In this document: piece after piece, positions 1 to 7,531 of the stretch | How positions within the stretch are numbered: position 1 is the stretch's first letter | Layout of the letters: each line of letters begins with the position of its first letter | Source of the DNA: Bradyrhizobium erythrophlei | GTDB lineage: Bacteria > Pseudomonadota > Alphaproteobacteria > Rhizobiales > Xanthobacteraceae | Direction: 5' to 3' | NCBI GenBank assembly: GCA_900129675.1 | Contig: FSRD01000001.1 | Span: 7,367,501 to 7,431,500 of the forward strand | DNA length: 64,000 nt | The notes under the pieces: generated by a model | The model's input: the letters and a program-made list of their open reading frames with translations, nothing else | Databases searched by the model: none | What the model was told of the DNA's origin: nothing | Translations under genes and position numbers: made by a program

Positions 1-107
1 TGGCCCAGAAGGAAATCGCGATGGCTCAGGACGCGATGCTCAGCGGCAAGATGGGTGCATGCGGCATGCACCTGAACAAGGCGATGCACGCCGGCATTGC
101 GAAGTAA
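1..107 (+). CDS. C-terminal end of a hypothetical protein (partial)
   Basis: Only the last 34 codons are in the window, in the frame beginning at base 3 and ending at the TAA at 105-107. The visible tail is rich in Ala, Met, Lys and His and carries one Cys. It has no recognisable domain. The next gene converges on it from the other strand with a GC-rich hairpin between them. Function unknown; that it is coding is inferred from the open frame at the window edge and the codon bias. Confidence 0.55.
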   Translation, partial: AQKEIAMAQDAMLSGKMGACGMHLNKAMHAGIAK

Positions 108-122
108 TCCGTCGCACGCGAA

Positions 123-150
123 GGGGCCGGTTGCTTTGCGATCGGCCCTC
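123..150. terminator. hairpin between convergent genes
   Basis: GGGCCG (124-129) and CGGCCC (143-148) form a six-base stem between the stop codons of two convergent genes. The tail is T-poor, so it would be a weak or bidirectional terminator. Inferred from position and complementarity only. Confidence 0.35.
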
Positions 151-166
151 TCATTGGTCTGATTGT

Positions 167-994
167 CTAGGGCGCGTGCGCGAGCTGGGTCGCGAAATAG
201 CCGATGGTCCTGGCATAGACCTCGCTCTTGTTCCATTGCTGGATCACCGCAAAATTGGCACTTCCGGGCTCCCAGTTCTTGCCGCGCTGCCAGCCGTAGC
301 TGGCGAGAAAATTCGCGGTCGATGCCAGCACATCGGACGCACTCCGCAGCAAATCGCGGCGGCCATTGCCGTCGAAATCGACTGCATATTTCATGTAGGA
401 CGAGGGCATGAACTGGGTCTGGCCGATTTCACCGGCCCATGCGCCGCGCATTTCCTGCGGCGCGAGATCGCCGCGTTCGACAATACGCAAGGCGTCCATC
501 AATTCGGCCTTGAACATGTCGGAACGCCGGCAGTCATAAGCCAACGTCGCCAGCGAACGCAGGGTCGGGAATTTCCCGGTGTTGGCGCCGAAATCGGTTT
601 CCAGGCCCCAGATCGCCACCAGCACTTCGGCGGGCACGCCATAACTCTCTTCGATGCGCACAAGCACCGAGCCATACTGCTTGAGCATGTTGGACCCGCG
701 GGTAAGCCGGGGCGGGACCATGCGGCCGGAAAACTGTTCGAAGGTCTGATTGAACACAGCCTGTGAATGGTCGCGCGCAAGGATGGCCTTGTCGAGGGTG
801 ACGCCGGTCAGTCCGGCTTGAATCGCGGGCTGCGATATTCCCTTGGATGCGGCTTCCTTCTTGAAGTCCTCGAGCCAGGCTTCGAATGTGCCGGTGCCGC
901 AGGGCGCCGCAAGCGCCGGCGCCGCCGAGGCCGCAAGCAACGCACCCAGCGCAAAAGCGCCGAGGGAAAAGCGAGAGGTCATTTGGTCGTTCAC
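167..994 (-). CDS. lytic murein transglycosylase (MltB/SLT_2 type)
   Basis: 275-residue periplasmic enzyme that cleaves the MurNAc-GlcNAc bond of peptidoglycan with formation of 1,6-anhydro-MurNAc. An N-terminal signal peptide ends near residue 30 (Ala-rich, LAA-A-P). The SLT_2 domain fills the rest. The catalytic acid is Glu132 in the WGLETDFG motif, and the family's Q-Q/T-F-M-P-S-S motif followed by a D-F-D-G-N-G-R-D-L stretch is present near residues 190-215. There is no C-terminal peptidoglycan-binding domain, so this is the short form of the family. Met5 is an alternative start. It stands alone on the minus strand. Confidence 0.9.
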   Translation of the reverse strand: MNDQMTSRFSLGAFALGALLAASAAPALAAPCGTGTFEAWLEDFKKEAASKGISQPAIQAGLTGVTLDKAILARDHSQAVFNQTFEQFSGRMVPPRLTRGSNMLKQYGSVLVRIEESYGVPAEVLVAIWGLETDFGANTGKFPTLRSLATLAYDCRRSDMFKAELMDALRIVERGDLAPQEMRGAWAGEIGQTQFMPSSYMKYAVDFDGNGRRDLLRSASDVLASTANFLASYGWQRGKNWEPGSANFAVIQQWNKSEVYARTIGYFATQLAHAP

Positions 995-1212
995 TCCGAA
1001 GTCGATTCGCTATCGACGTTAATACCGGAACCAGACCAAATGTTCGCGGCAACCGCGGCCAAAACAAGGCTTCTAGTTCCACCTCAACGCCGCGAATGCG
1101 CCGCAGCATCGACGCCCAATTCGTGGGCAGCCTGATGGGATCAGGATCGGCGCATGCCAAACCGCCGGTTCGCAATCAACCGGCAGTCTGACTGAGAGCG
1201 CGCGCCTAAGGC

Positions 1213-2127
1213 TTATGCCCCACCTCTGCGCCGCCACGGAAACAGGTTGGCCGGGAAGTCTGCGGCCGGCTTACGTTCCCGCGGCGGGCGCGGCGGCAGC
1301 GGCTGCGGATTGAGTTCGGGCTCAATCACTTCCCGATAGAGATGCCAGGTGGCGTGGCCGAGCAGCGGAATCACGATCGCAAGGCCAAGGAAGAACGGCA
1401 GCGATCCCGCAACCAGCAGCACCGCGACGATCAGCCCCCAGACGGTCATCGGCCATGGATTTTTGGCGACCGCGCGCATCGACGTCACCATGGCATCGCC
1501 CGCGCCGGCATGTCGATCGAGCATCAGCGGGAACGAAACGACGCTGATACAAAGCGCGACCAGCGCGAACAGGAAGCCGACGCCGCAGCCCGCCACGATC
1601 AGCCACCAGCCTTGCGGCGTGGTGAGCACGCGCTCTGCAAAATCCGGAATTCCCGCCGCGGTCTCGTAACCGAATGCGGCGATGTAAATGGCTTGGGCGG
1701 TAGCGATCCAGGTCACGAACAGGGCAAACAAGAGCACGCCGAGCCCGAGCATTGCGCCGAATGAGGGTGACCGGAACACGTCGATCGCGTTCCACGCGGA
1801 CGCTTCTTCTCCGTTCTCGCGACGGCGGCTCAATTCATAAAGGCCGAGTGCTGCGAACGGGCCGAGCAGGGCGAATCCGGCGGCCAGCGGAAAAAGCAGC
1901 GGCAGCACGGCATAACCGAGTACCGTGCGCGCGATCACCAATCCGAGCACGGGGTAGATCACGCACAGGATGACGGCGTGGCTTGGCACCGCCTGGAAAT
2001 CCTCCCAGCCGAGTTGTAGGGCGCGGTGCAGGTCGGAAAGGCCGATGGTTCGGATGACCGGCGCAGCCGCGGCATCTTGTCCGGTCTGCGTCAGTGATGT
2101 GACATTGCCTTGAATTTGAGTGGCCAT
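1213..2127 (-). CDS. DUF2189 domain-containing membrane protein
   Basis: About 304 residues, starting at the ATG at 2127, which has a GGGAG ribosome site nine bases upstream; the open frame runs further but without a site. The protein matches the DUF2189 pattern: a short soluble N terminus with an I-R-x-I-x-x-x-D-L-x-x-A-L-x-x-G-W motif, then six hydrophobic segments, then a Pro/Arg-rich cytoplasmic tail. Family members are predicted integral membrane proteins distantly annotated as cytochrome c oxidase subunit I-like, but no heme ligands stand out here and the function is unknown. Confidence 0.85.
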   Translation of the reverse strand: MATQIQGNVTSLTQTGQDAAAAPVIRTIGLSDLHRALQLGWEDFQAVPSHAVILCVIYPVLGLVIARTVLGYAVLPLLFPLAAGFALLGPFAALGLYELSRRRENGEEASAWNAIDVFRSPSFGAMLGLGVLLFALFVTWIATAQAIYIAAFGYETAAGIPDFAERVLTTPQGWWLIVAGCGVGFLFALVALCISVVSFPLMLDRHAGAGDAMVTSMRAVAKNPWPMTVWGLIVAVLLVAGSLPFFLGLAIVIPLLGHATWHLYREVIEPELNPQPLPPRPPRERKPAADFPANLFPWRRRGGA

Positions 2128-2426
2128 GGTCGTCGTCTCCCTTCGGCGGCCGCATTTTGCACGCGCGAGAGGCGCACAAACGTGCCGTTTCTCGAATTGA
2201 TCACGATCAGGCCAGGCGCGAAGACAGGAAAGTGGAACGGGCCATGTCGCGAACTGAGTGAGCAGCGTACTCCCAAACCGGGACAGAAGCACTCACGCTT
2301 CGGTGAATGTCGCATTGGCAAGTCTCGAAGCGGTAGGTAAACTCGAAACGCGATCCCGGTCAGGCTGCCGGTAAAAAAAGTGCCGCACGAGAATCACCCC
2401 ATCTTCAAGTCCACCGGGGGCGAACG

Positions 2427-2828
2427 ATGAGCATTTTCGGAAAAATCATGAGCGCGATCTTTGGCAGCGCGGCTACCGCAGCGCCCGGTGGCGGCGGTGC
2501 GGCGGCAGCACCTGCTGGCGGATCCACCGGAGGATCGCCGTCCGCGGAACCAGCTGCAGCACCTGCACAAACCGTCGACGTTGCTCCCATCCTGGACAAG
2601 GCGGTCGCCGCCAAGGGCGAGAAGCTGGAATGGCGCACCTCGATCGTCGACCTGATGAAGGCGCTTGACATCGATTCGAGCTTTGCCGCGCGCAAGGAGC
2701 TGGCCAAGGAGCTCGGCTATACCGGCGACAGCAACGATTCGGCGAGCATGAACATCTGGCTGCACAAGCAGGTGATGACGAAGCTCGCCGCAAACGGCGG
2801 CAAGCTGCCGCCGGAAATCAAGCATTGA
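2427..2828 (+). CDS. DUF3597 domain-containing protein
   Basis: 133 residues. The first 50 form a low-complexity Gly/Ala/Pro linker after a short hydrophobic stretch (FGKIMSAIFGSA). The rest is the compact helical DUF3597 domain with the typical L-x-W-R-x-S-I-V-D-L-M-K-x-L stretch and a D-S-x-x-x-R-x-x-L-A-x-E-L-G-Y motif. It resembles a LysM-associated or cell-envelope helper in domain style, but no activity is known. A strong terminator follows 25 bases after the stop, so this is a single-gene unit. Confidence 0.85.
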   Translation: MSIFGKIMSAIFGSAATAAPGGGGAAAAPAGGSTGGSPSAEPAAAPAQTVDVAPILDKAVAAKGEKLEWRTSIVDLMKALDIDSSFAARKELAKELGYTGDSNDSASMNIWLHKQVMTKLAANGGKLPPEIKH

Positions 2829-2853
2829 TCTGATTGCTCCAAAGTCGAACGAG

Positions 2854-2878
2854 GGCCCGCGTTGTCGCGGGCCTTTTT
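2854..2878 (+). terminator. Rho-independent terminator of the DUF3597 gene
   Basis: Perfect 8-bp stem GGCCCGCG (2854-2861) and CGCGGGCC (2866-2873) with a TTGT loop, followed by TTTTT. Confidence 0.9.
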
Positions 2879-2942
2879 CGTTGCTAAACCGCTCAACAGG
2901 AACTCGCGCAAGAATCAAGAATAATGAACAAGGAGAATGCTC

Positions 2943-3734
2943 GTGAATACAGTAGACCGAAGGGCGGTTTTGGCGACCGGCGTGCTGGCGCTGGCAGGTG
3001 CCGCAACGCAAAGCGCACCTGCAAAGGCGCAAGCCGGCCCGAAGGCGATGTTTCCGGTTCCGGCGACGACTATCCCGATTGTCGGCGAGACCGATGTGTT
3101 TCAGGTCCGTCGCATCTATTGCATCGGGCGCAATTATGCCGCGCACGCGATCGAGCGCGGCTCCGATCCGACCCGCGAGCCGCCGTTCTTCTTCCAGAAG
3201 CCAACCGACGCGATCCAGAACGTGGCGGTCGGCACTGTCGCCGATCATCCCTATCCATCGCTGACCAAGAACTATCACCATGAGGTCGAGCTGGTGGCCG
3301 CGCTGAAATCGGGCGGCGCCAATATTCCAGCCGAGAAGGCGCTTGAGCATGTCTATGGCTACGCGCTCGGTCTCGATATGACCCGGCGCGACCTGCAAAA
3401 CGGCATGGCGGCGGAAAAGAAGCCGTGGGAAATCGGCAAGAGTTTTGACCATGCCGCCGTGATCGGCCCGATCCACCCCGCGACCAGGACCGGCCATTTC
3501 ACCAAGGGCGCGATCTCGCTTGCGATCAACGGCACCGTCAAGCAGAGCTCGGACCTGCAGAACATGATCTGGAGCGTGGCCGAGCAGATCGCCAAATTGT
3601 CCGAAGCATTCGAGCTGAAGGCCGGAGACATCATCTATTCCGGCACGCCGGAAAATGTCGGTCCGGTCGTGAAGGGCGATGTGCTGTTGTGCAAGCTCGA
3701 AGGCCTGCCGGACATGTCGATCAGGATTACGTAA
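2943..3734 (+). CDS. fumarylacetoacetate hydrolase family protein
   Basis: About 263 residues. The GTG at 2943 is preferred because AGGAG (2931-2935) sits seven bases before it; the ATG at 2937 is only one base from that site. The N terminus carries an R-R-A-V-L-A-T-G twin-arginine-like leader with an Ala-rich hydrophobic core, so an exported form is possible, which is unusual for the family. The FAH fold is clear: R-I-x-C-I-G-R-N-Y, F-F-Q-K-P, the metal-binding H-H-E-V-E-L pair of Glu residues and the G-L-D-M-T-x-R-D segment, then Y-S-G-T-P-E-N-V-G-P. Members hydrolyse or decarboxylate 2-oxo acids in aromatic catabolism; the substrate cannot be read from sequence. Confidence 0.88.
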   Translation: MNTVDRRAVLATGVLALAGAATQSAPAKAQAGPKAMFPVPATTIPIVGETDVFQVRRIYCIGRNYAAHAIERGSDPTREPPFFFQKPTDAIQNVAVGTVADHPYPSLTKNYHHEVELVAALKSGGANIPAEKALEHVYGYALGLDMTRRDLQNGMAAEKKPWEIGKSFDHAAVIGPIHPATRTGHFTKGAISLAINGTVKQSSDLQNMIWSVAEQIAKLSEAFELKAGDIIYSGTPENVGPVVKGDVLLCKLEGLPDMSIRIT

Positions 3735-3745
3735 GTACCTCAGCA

Positions 3746-3782
3746 TCATTCCGGGTCCGTGCTGCTGCGCGCCCCGGAATGA
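3746..3782. repeat. short palindromic repeat (TCATTCCGGG type)
   Basis: TCATTCCGGG and CCCCGGAATGA face each other around a 16-base centre between two convergent genes. Copies or half-copies of the same ATTCCGGGGC motif recur at 26248, 31190, 35787 and 45323. It could double as a bidirectional terminator. Confidence 0.65.
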
Positions 3783-3798
3783 CGGCGGGTAAGATCGA

Positions 3799-4077
3799 TT
3801 ACGCGGTCAGATCCGCAAACTCCGGATGCTTGCGCAGATAATCCACCACGAAGCCGCAGCCGGCGATCACCTTGCGCCCGTCGGCGCGGATCAATTCCAG
3901 CGCGCCCTTGACCAGTTCCGAGGCGATGCCGCGGCCGCGCAGCGCGCGCGGGGTTTCGGTATGGGTGATGATGACGGCTGCCGGCGTCAGGCGGTAATTC
4001 GCAAATGCCACGGTGCCTTCGACATCGAGTTCGAAGCGGTTTTGGGTCTTGTTGTCGCGGACAGATTCGGTCGCCAT
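3799..4077 (-). CDS. GNAT-like N-acetyltransferase (YidJ/Gcn5-related short family)
   Basis: 92 residues, the length of the short GNAT family. It has an F-x-x-x-V-E-G motif, the strand pair A-x-A-N-Y-R-L and I-I-T-H-T-E, then the acetyl-CoA loop L-R-G-R-G-I-A-S-E-L-V followed by a helix and the A-G-C-G-F-V-x-D-Y-L-R-K-H-P-E motif. These small proteins bind acetyl-CoA; the acceptor is unknown. Divergent from the SPW-motif gene across a 284-base gap in which nothing is recognised. Confidence 0.85.
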   Translation of the reverse strand: MATESVRDNKTQNRFELDVEGTVAFANYRLTPAAVIITHTETPRALRGRGIASELVKGALELIRADGRKVIAGCGFVVDYLRKHPEFADLTA

Positions 4078-4361
4078 GCCCTTGCTTTCGGTGAGAGGTC
4101 TTCTTCATCCATCTAGGCTTTCGAACCCGCCCGGGCAACAAAGCGCTGGAGATCAATCCCGGCCCACGCGCGATGGGCTGCAGCAGCTCGGCGCCGCGCA
4201 ATAGACGGCAAAATCGCGGCCGGCGGGCCTTGCAAGCGGTCACACTTTACCTACGTCTTCTGCAAGACATACGCCCCCGAAGCGGCCGAATGGTCGTTTG
4301 ATATCGGAGTGTCATGATCGCCGGCCGCTGACGTATGCCTCTTTTCAAACGGAGGTCTACC

Positions 4362-4766
4362 ATGTCGGATTTTCGCTTCTTCAGTACGCATCGACCGTGG
4401 GAGGACTGGTTCGGCATGCTGCTTGGCGTGCTGATCCTGATCTCGCCATGGTTTCCGATGCAGGCCAGCCAAGAGATCGTCGATGCCGAACGTAGCCACA
4501 TGATCCTCAATGCGTTTGTGGTCGGCATGCTGGTCTTTGGTGTCGCTCAACTCGAATATGTCGCACTGCAGCGATGGGAGGAGGCGGCGGCTATCGTGCT
4601 AGGTCTGTGGCTGATCGCTTCACCCTTCATCTTCGGCTATTCCGCCGACACCATGCTCCGGTTTTGGCACGCGACCCTCGGCGGATTGGTGGTTTTGCTG
4701 GGTGCGCTACAGCTATGGCAGGACTGGCGCCTGAGCGATCGGGAACTCGCCGAGCATTCGCAGTAG
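4362..4766 (+). CDS. SPW repeat membrane protein
   Basis: 134 residues starting at the ATG at 4362, seven bases after GGAGG (4351-4355). Four hydrophobic segments are arranged as two repeats, each with the family motif: I-S-P-W at the end of the first and A-S-P-F at the end of the third segment, plus a conserved W-E-D-W near the N terminus. SPW proteins are small inner-membrane proteins of unknown function. The gene is followed by a perfect 10-bp hairpin. Confidence 0.88.
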   Translation: MSDFRFFSTHRPWEDWFGMLLGVLILISPWFPMQASQEIVDAERSHMILNAFVVGMLVFGVAQLEYVALQRWEEAAAIVLGLWLIASPFIFGYSADTMLRFWHATLGGLVVLLGALQLWQDWRLSDRELAEHSQ

Positions 4767-4779
4767 CTCCTTGCGACTG

Positions 4780-4810
4780 GACCTGCCGGTTTGCTGTTGG
4801 CCGGCAGGTC
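4780..4810. terminator. hairpin between convergent genes
   Basis: GACCTGCCGG (4780-4789) pairs perfectly with CCGGCAGGTC (4801-4810) around an 11-base loop, lying between the ends of two convergent genes. There is no T-run, so it may be a bidirectional stem of modest efficiency. Confidence 0.5.
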
Positions 4811-4830
4811 ATCCGTTGACCGGCCATCCT

Positions 4831-5364
4831 CTAGTTCTTGAGCGACCCCGCCAGCATGCCGCGGATTGACCATGGCTCGCCGTCGCTGGCACCCTTGATA
4901 TCGTCGATCTTCCAGTCGCCGGCGTCGCGCACGAAATCGTAGCGCACGGTCTGATCGGCGGGCTTGCGCGGCGGCGCGTTGCGGCCGGTGATGGTGACGG
5001 CGATGACTGCCTTTTCCGCCTTCCGGCTCGTAGCCACCACCTTGAACGATTTGACGTCCGGCTCCTGCGAGTTGGTGACGGGATCAAAGTCAACGGGGCC
5101 GACGTCGCCCTTCGGCGTGTGGGCATCGGCCTTGGCCCATAACGCGACCAGTGATTTCGACAAATATTTTGCCTTTGCCGCCTTGTTCTCGATCACGAAG
5201 GCACCGCCGCCATCGCCTTTGCCCTTGGCGGCGAGGGTGTAGATCGCGGTGACGATGGCAACGGGATCGCTCGCGGTGGGCGGTGCCGCCAATGCCCGGC
5301 GTGACGAAACGTTGGCGAATAGCCCGGCGGTCGCGGTGAAAATCAGTTGTCGACGGCTAACCAT
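4831..5364 (-). CDS. DUF3828-like exported protein
   Basis: About 177 residues from the ATG at 5364, which has GAGGA upstream; the open frame continues without a site. The N terminus, S-R-R-Q-L-I-F-T-A-T-A-G-L-F, is a twin-arginine-like signal ending around A-L-A-A. The mature part resembles DUF3828 (NTF2-like lipoprotein fold): an F-D-P-V-T-N-S-Q-E-P core, V-T-I-T-G strand and a W-K-I-D-D-I motif near the C terminus. Function unknown, probably periplasmic. Confidence 0.75.
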   Translation of the reverse strand: MVSRRQLIFTATAGLFANVSSRRALAAPPTASDPVAIVTAIYTLAAKGKGDGGGAFVIENKAAKAKYLSKSLVALWAKADAHTPKGDVGPVDFDPVTNSQEPDVKSFKVVATSRKAEKAVIAVTITGRNAPPRKPADQTVRYDFVRDAGDWKIDDIKGASDGEPWSIRGMLAGSLKN

Positions 5365-5453
5365 GGAAGTCCTCAAATCGGGTGCGTGCTTATAGACGGG
5401 GATGCGTGCCTGCATCATGGTGATAGCGGCGAATCCGTCGCCGGGAGGCTGCC

Positions 5454-5582
5454 ATGGCCAATGAAAAGGGCCCCAACATCAAGAAGAAGCAGAAATGCAA
5501 GAATTGCGAGGGCAAGGGCCTCCTGAAGAAGGGCGACAAGGTGGTGAAGTGCCAGCGCTGCAAAGGAACCGGGCTGCGCTAG
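5454..5582 (+). CDS. 42-residue double CxxCxGxG zinc-ribbon protein
   Basis: A 42-residue basic protein with GGGAGG seven bases upstream of the ATG. It contains two copies of the DnaJ-type motif, C-K-N-C-E-G-K-G and C-Q-R-C-K-G-T-G, spaced 16 residues apart, which together make one four-Cys zinc site. No J domain or other part of DnaJ is present. It reads as a free-standing zinc ribbon; partners unknown. Confidence 0.75.
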   Translation: MANEKGPNIKKKQKCKNCEGKGLLKKGDKVVKCQRCKGTGLR

Positions 5583-5609
5583 GCGCTGTCCGGCGAGGTC
5601 CTGCGGGCG

Positions 5610-7067
5610 CTACTTCTTCGCCCGGCGCTTCGCTGTTTTTCCGGCTTTCGCGGTTTTCCTCGCTTTCCTGGTTGGCGCCTTTTTCTTCTTCGGCAACGGC
5701 TTCGGTTTGGTCGGGTGCTTCGCCCGGTCGATCATGAACGAGCGGAACTGCTCTACCGCAAGCTGCGCTTCATCCCTCGGGGTGCGCGCCGCCGACCGCG
5801 TCATCATTGCAGTGCGGACGCTCGGCTCGCTGATTTGCGCTGCAAGATGATGCCCGAGCTCGATCATCGATCTCTGATTGTCCGATAGCTCGGTGCTTTC
5901 CGGCGTCGCGTGCAGCGTCGGGATGTTCGATTTCGGCAACAGATTGTAGGTCTGCCGCGGCGTCTTGCGCAGATATTTGGCGAACGTATTCGTGCTGGCC
6001 GAACCAACGCGATCGCCGAGCAGATTGGTCAGGTTCCACTTGTCGAGCAGGAATTTCAGCAGGCTGGTGTGATCGAAGGTATCGTTGATGACGCCCTGAT
6101 CCAGCCACGGCGACAGCAGGATGGTGGGCACCCGCAGGCCGAGCCTGTCGAACTTGAATCCGGTTGCATCGGTCCGGTTGTCGGGGCGTATCGCGGCCGG
6201 CGGATCGACGTGGTCGTAGAAGCCGCCATGCTCATCGTAGGTGATGACCAGCAGCGAGCGCTGCCACAGCGCATCGTTGCCGCGCAGCGCATTGTACACG
6301 TCAAAGATCAGTTGCTCGCCGCGAAACATATCTGACAGCGGGTGCTGATCGTTTTGCGAGACCTTGTCCCACGGAAACGTCCCGTAGTTCGGCTCGATGA
6401 AGCAGTATTGCGGGAAATCCGCCTCGGCGCCCTGAGCGGCGAGATAGAAATACCGCATCGGGTCGACCCAGGGCGCGTGCTTCAGAACAAGCGTCTGGGA
6501 CACATCGCCGTCGCCGTAATAGATCTTCCAGGAGATGCCGTTGTCGCCGAGCAGATCATACAGCGTCCACTGGTCCCAATTATTGCCGATGCTGTTGGTG
6601 GTGTAGCCGAGCGAGGTCCCGGTGTGCACGAAGACGCGATTGGGCCATGTCGGCCCCGGCATCGACGAAAACCAGCGGTCGCAAACCGTGTACTGCTTGG
6701 CCAGCGTATGCAGATTGGGAAGTACGCCGTCGTCGTAGTAGCCCATGATCTCCTGGCGCTGCATCCAGTCCGTCGCGGGATAGGTGGTGGCGAAATCGGC
6801 TACGAAGCCGAGGTTAGGACCCTGCTGCTGGTTGGCCACATTCGGGTACTCGTGCATCGGATCGGGCGTAACGGTGCGCGCGATCGTCGGCTGCATGACG
6901 TGCCGGATCGGCGGCTTCGTTGTCGGACTGGTATCGTCGTTCCAGTGATTGGCCGCGGTGCCCTTGATGCCGCCGCCGCCAATCCGTTCCGGAAATAACG
7001 CGCCGAGCATCCGGTCGAAGGAGTTGTTCTCCAGCATCAAAACGATGATGTGGTCGAGCGATGCCAT
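5610..7067 (-). CDS. phospholipase C / phosphoesterase family protein
   Basis: 485 residues from the ATG at 7067 (GGGAGG upstream; the open frame extending to 7757 is not used). The PF04185 phosphoesterase fold is clear: M-L-E-N-N-S-F-D-R-M-L-G at the start (family E-N-x-S-F-D metal/nucleophile motif), C-D-R-W-F-S-S-M-P-G-P-T-W-P-N-R, and Y-D-E-H-G-G-F-Y-D-H-V near residue 300. No signal peptide is visible, unlike classical secreted PLCs. The last 40 residues are a Lys/Arg/Pro/Ala tail resembling a histone-like DNA- or membrane-binding extension. Substrate may be a phospholipid or another phosphoester. Confidence 0.88.
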   Translation of the reverse strand: MASLDHIIVLMLENNSFDRMLGALFPERIGGGGIKGTAANHWNDDTSPTTKPPIRHVMQPTIARTVTPDPMHEYPNVANQQQGPNLGFVADFATTYPATDWMQRQEIMGYYDDGVLPNLHTLAKQYTVCDRWFSSMPGPTWPNRVFVHTGTSLGYTTNSIGNNWDQWTLYDLLGDNGISWKIYYGDGDVSQTLVLKHAPWVDPMRYFYLAAQGAEADFPQYCFIEPNYGTFPWDKVSQNDQHPLSDMFRGEQLIFDVYNALRGNDALWQRSLLVITYDEHGGFYDHVDPPAAIRPDNRTDATGFKFDRLGLRVPTILLSPWLDQGVINDTFDHTSLLKFLLDKWNLTNLLGDRVGSASTNTFAKYLRKTPRQTYNLLPKSNIPTLHATPESTELSDNQRSMIELGHHLAAQISEPSVRTAMMTRSAARTPRDEAQLAVEQFRSFMIDRAKHPTKPKPLPKKKKAPTRKARKTAKAGKTAKRRAKK

Positions 7068-7330
7068 GGATGCCTCCCTGTCGCCGGTTGTGGACAAGGC
7101 TAATGCGCCGATCCCGGAAGCACAACTGAAAATGGTTGTGGTGGCGCGGGCACTACTTCGACAGTGACCGCGCATGCGCGCATCCCGGCGACGCCATTCG
7201 CGTGCGAAATGCCGCAGCGAACCGGGGTTCCGGCGGCCCTTGCCGAACCCGGCGCGATGACGATAAACCAGAGCCGGAAAACCCGGTTTGGGCGATTTCA
7301 ACAAGCCCCGTTTGAGAAGAGGAAACATCC

Positions 7331-7531
7331 ATGAAACTCGTGCTGACCTTGCTCGGCGTCGTCCTGCTTGTTGTGGCCGCGGTCTATTTCGTGCTGCCTG
7401 CCGACCAGTTGCCGAGCTTCTTTCCCGGCCATGAGGCGGGCGTGACGCGGATGCACACCAAGCACGGGATTGTCGCTGGAATCGCCGGCCTGGTGCTGCT
7501 GGCGGCCGGCGTCTGGATGGGACGCAAATGA
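7331..7531 (+). CDS. small two-TM membrane protein
   Basis: 66 residues with two hydrophobic helices (about 3-22 and 47-62) separated by a short hydrophilic loop containing P-G-H-E-A-G-V-T-R. Its stop overlaps the start of the acyl-CoA synthetase gene (ATGA), so the two are translationally coupled. GAGGAA lies upstream. Function unknown. Confidence 0.75.
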   Translation: MKLVLTLLGVVLLVVAAVYFVLPADQLPSFFPGHEAGVTRMHTKHGIVAGIAGLVLLAAGVWMGRK

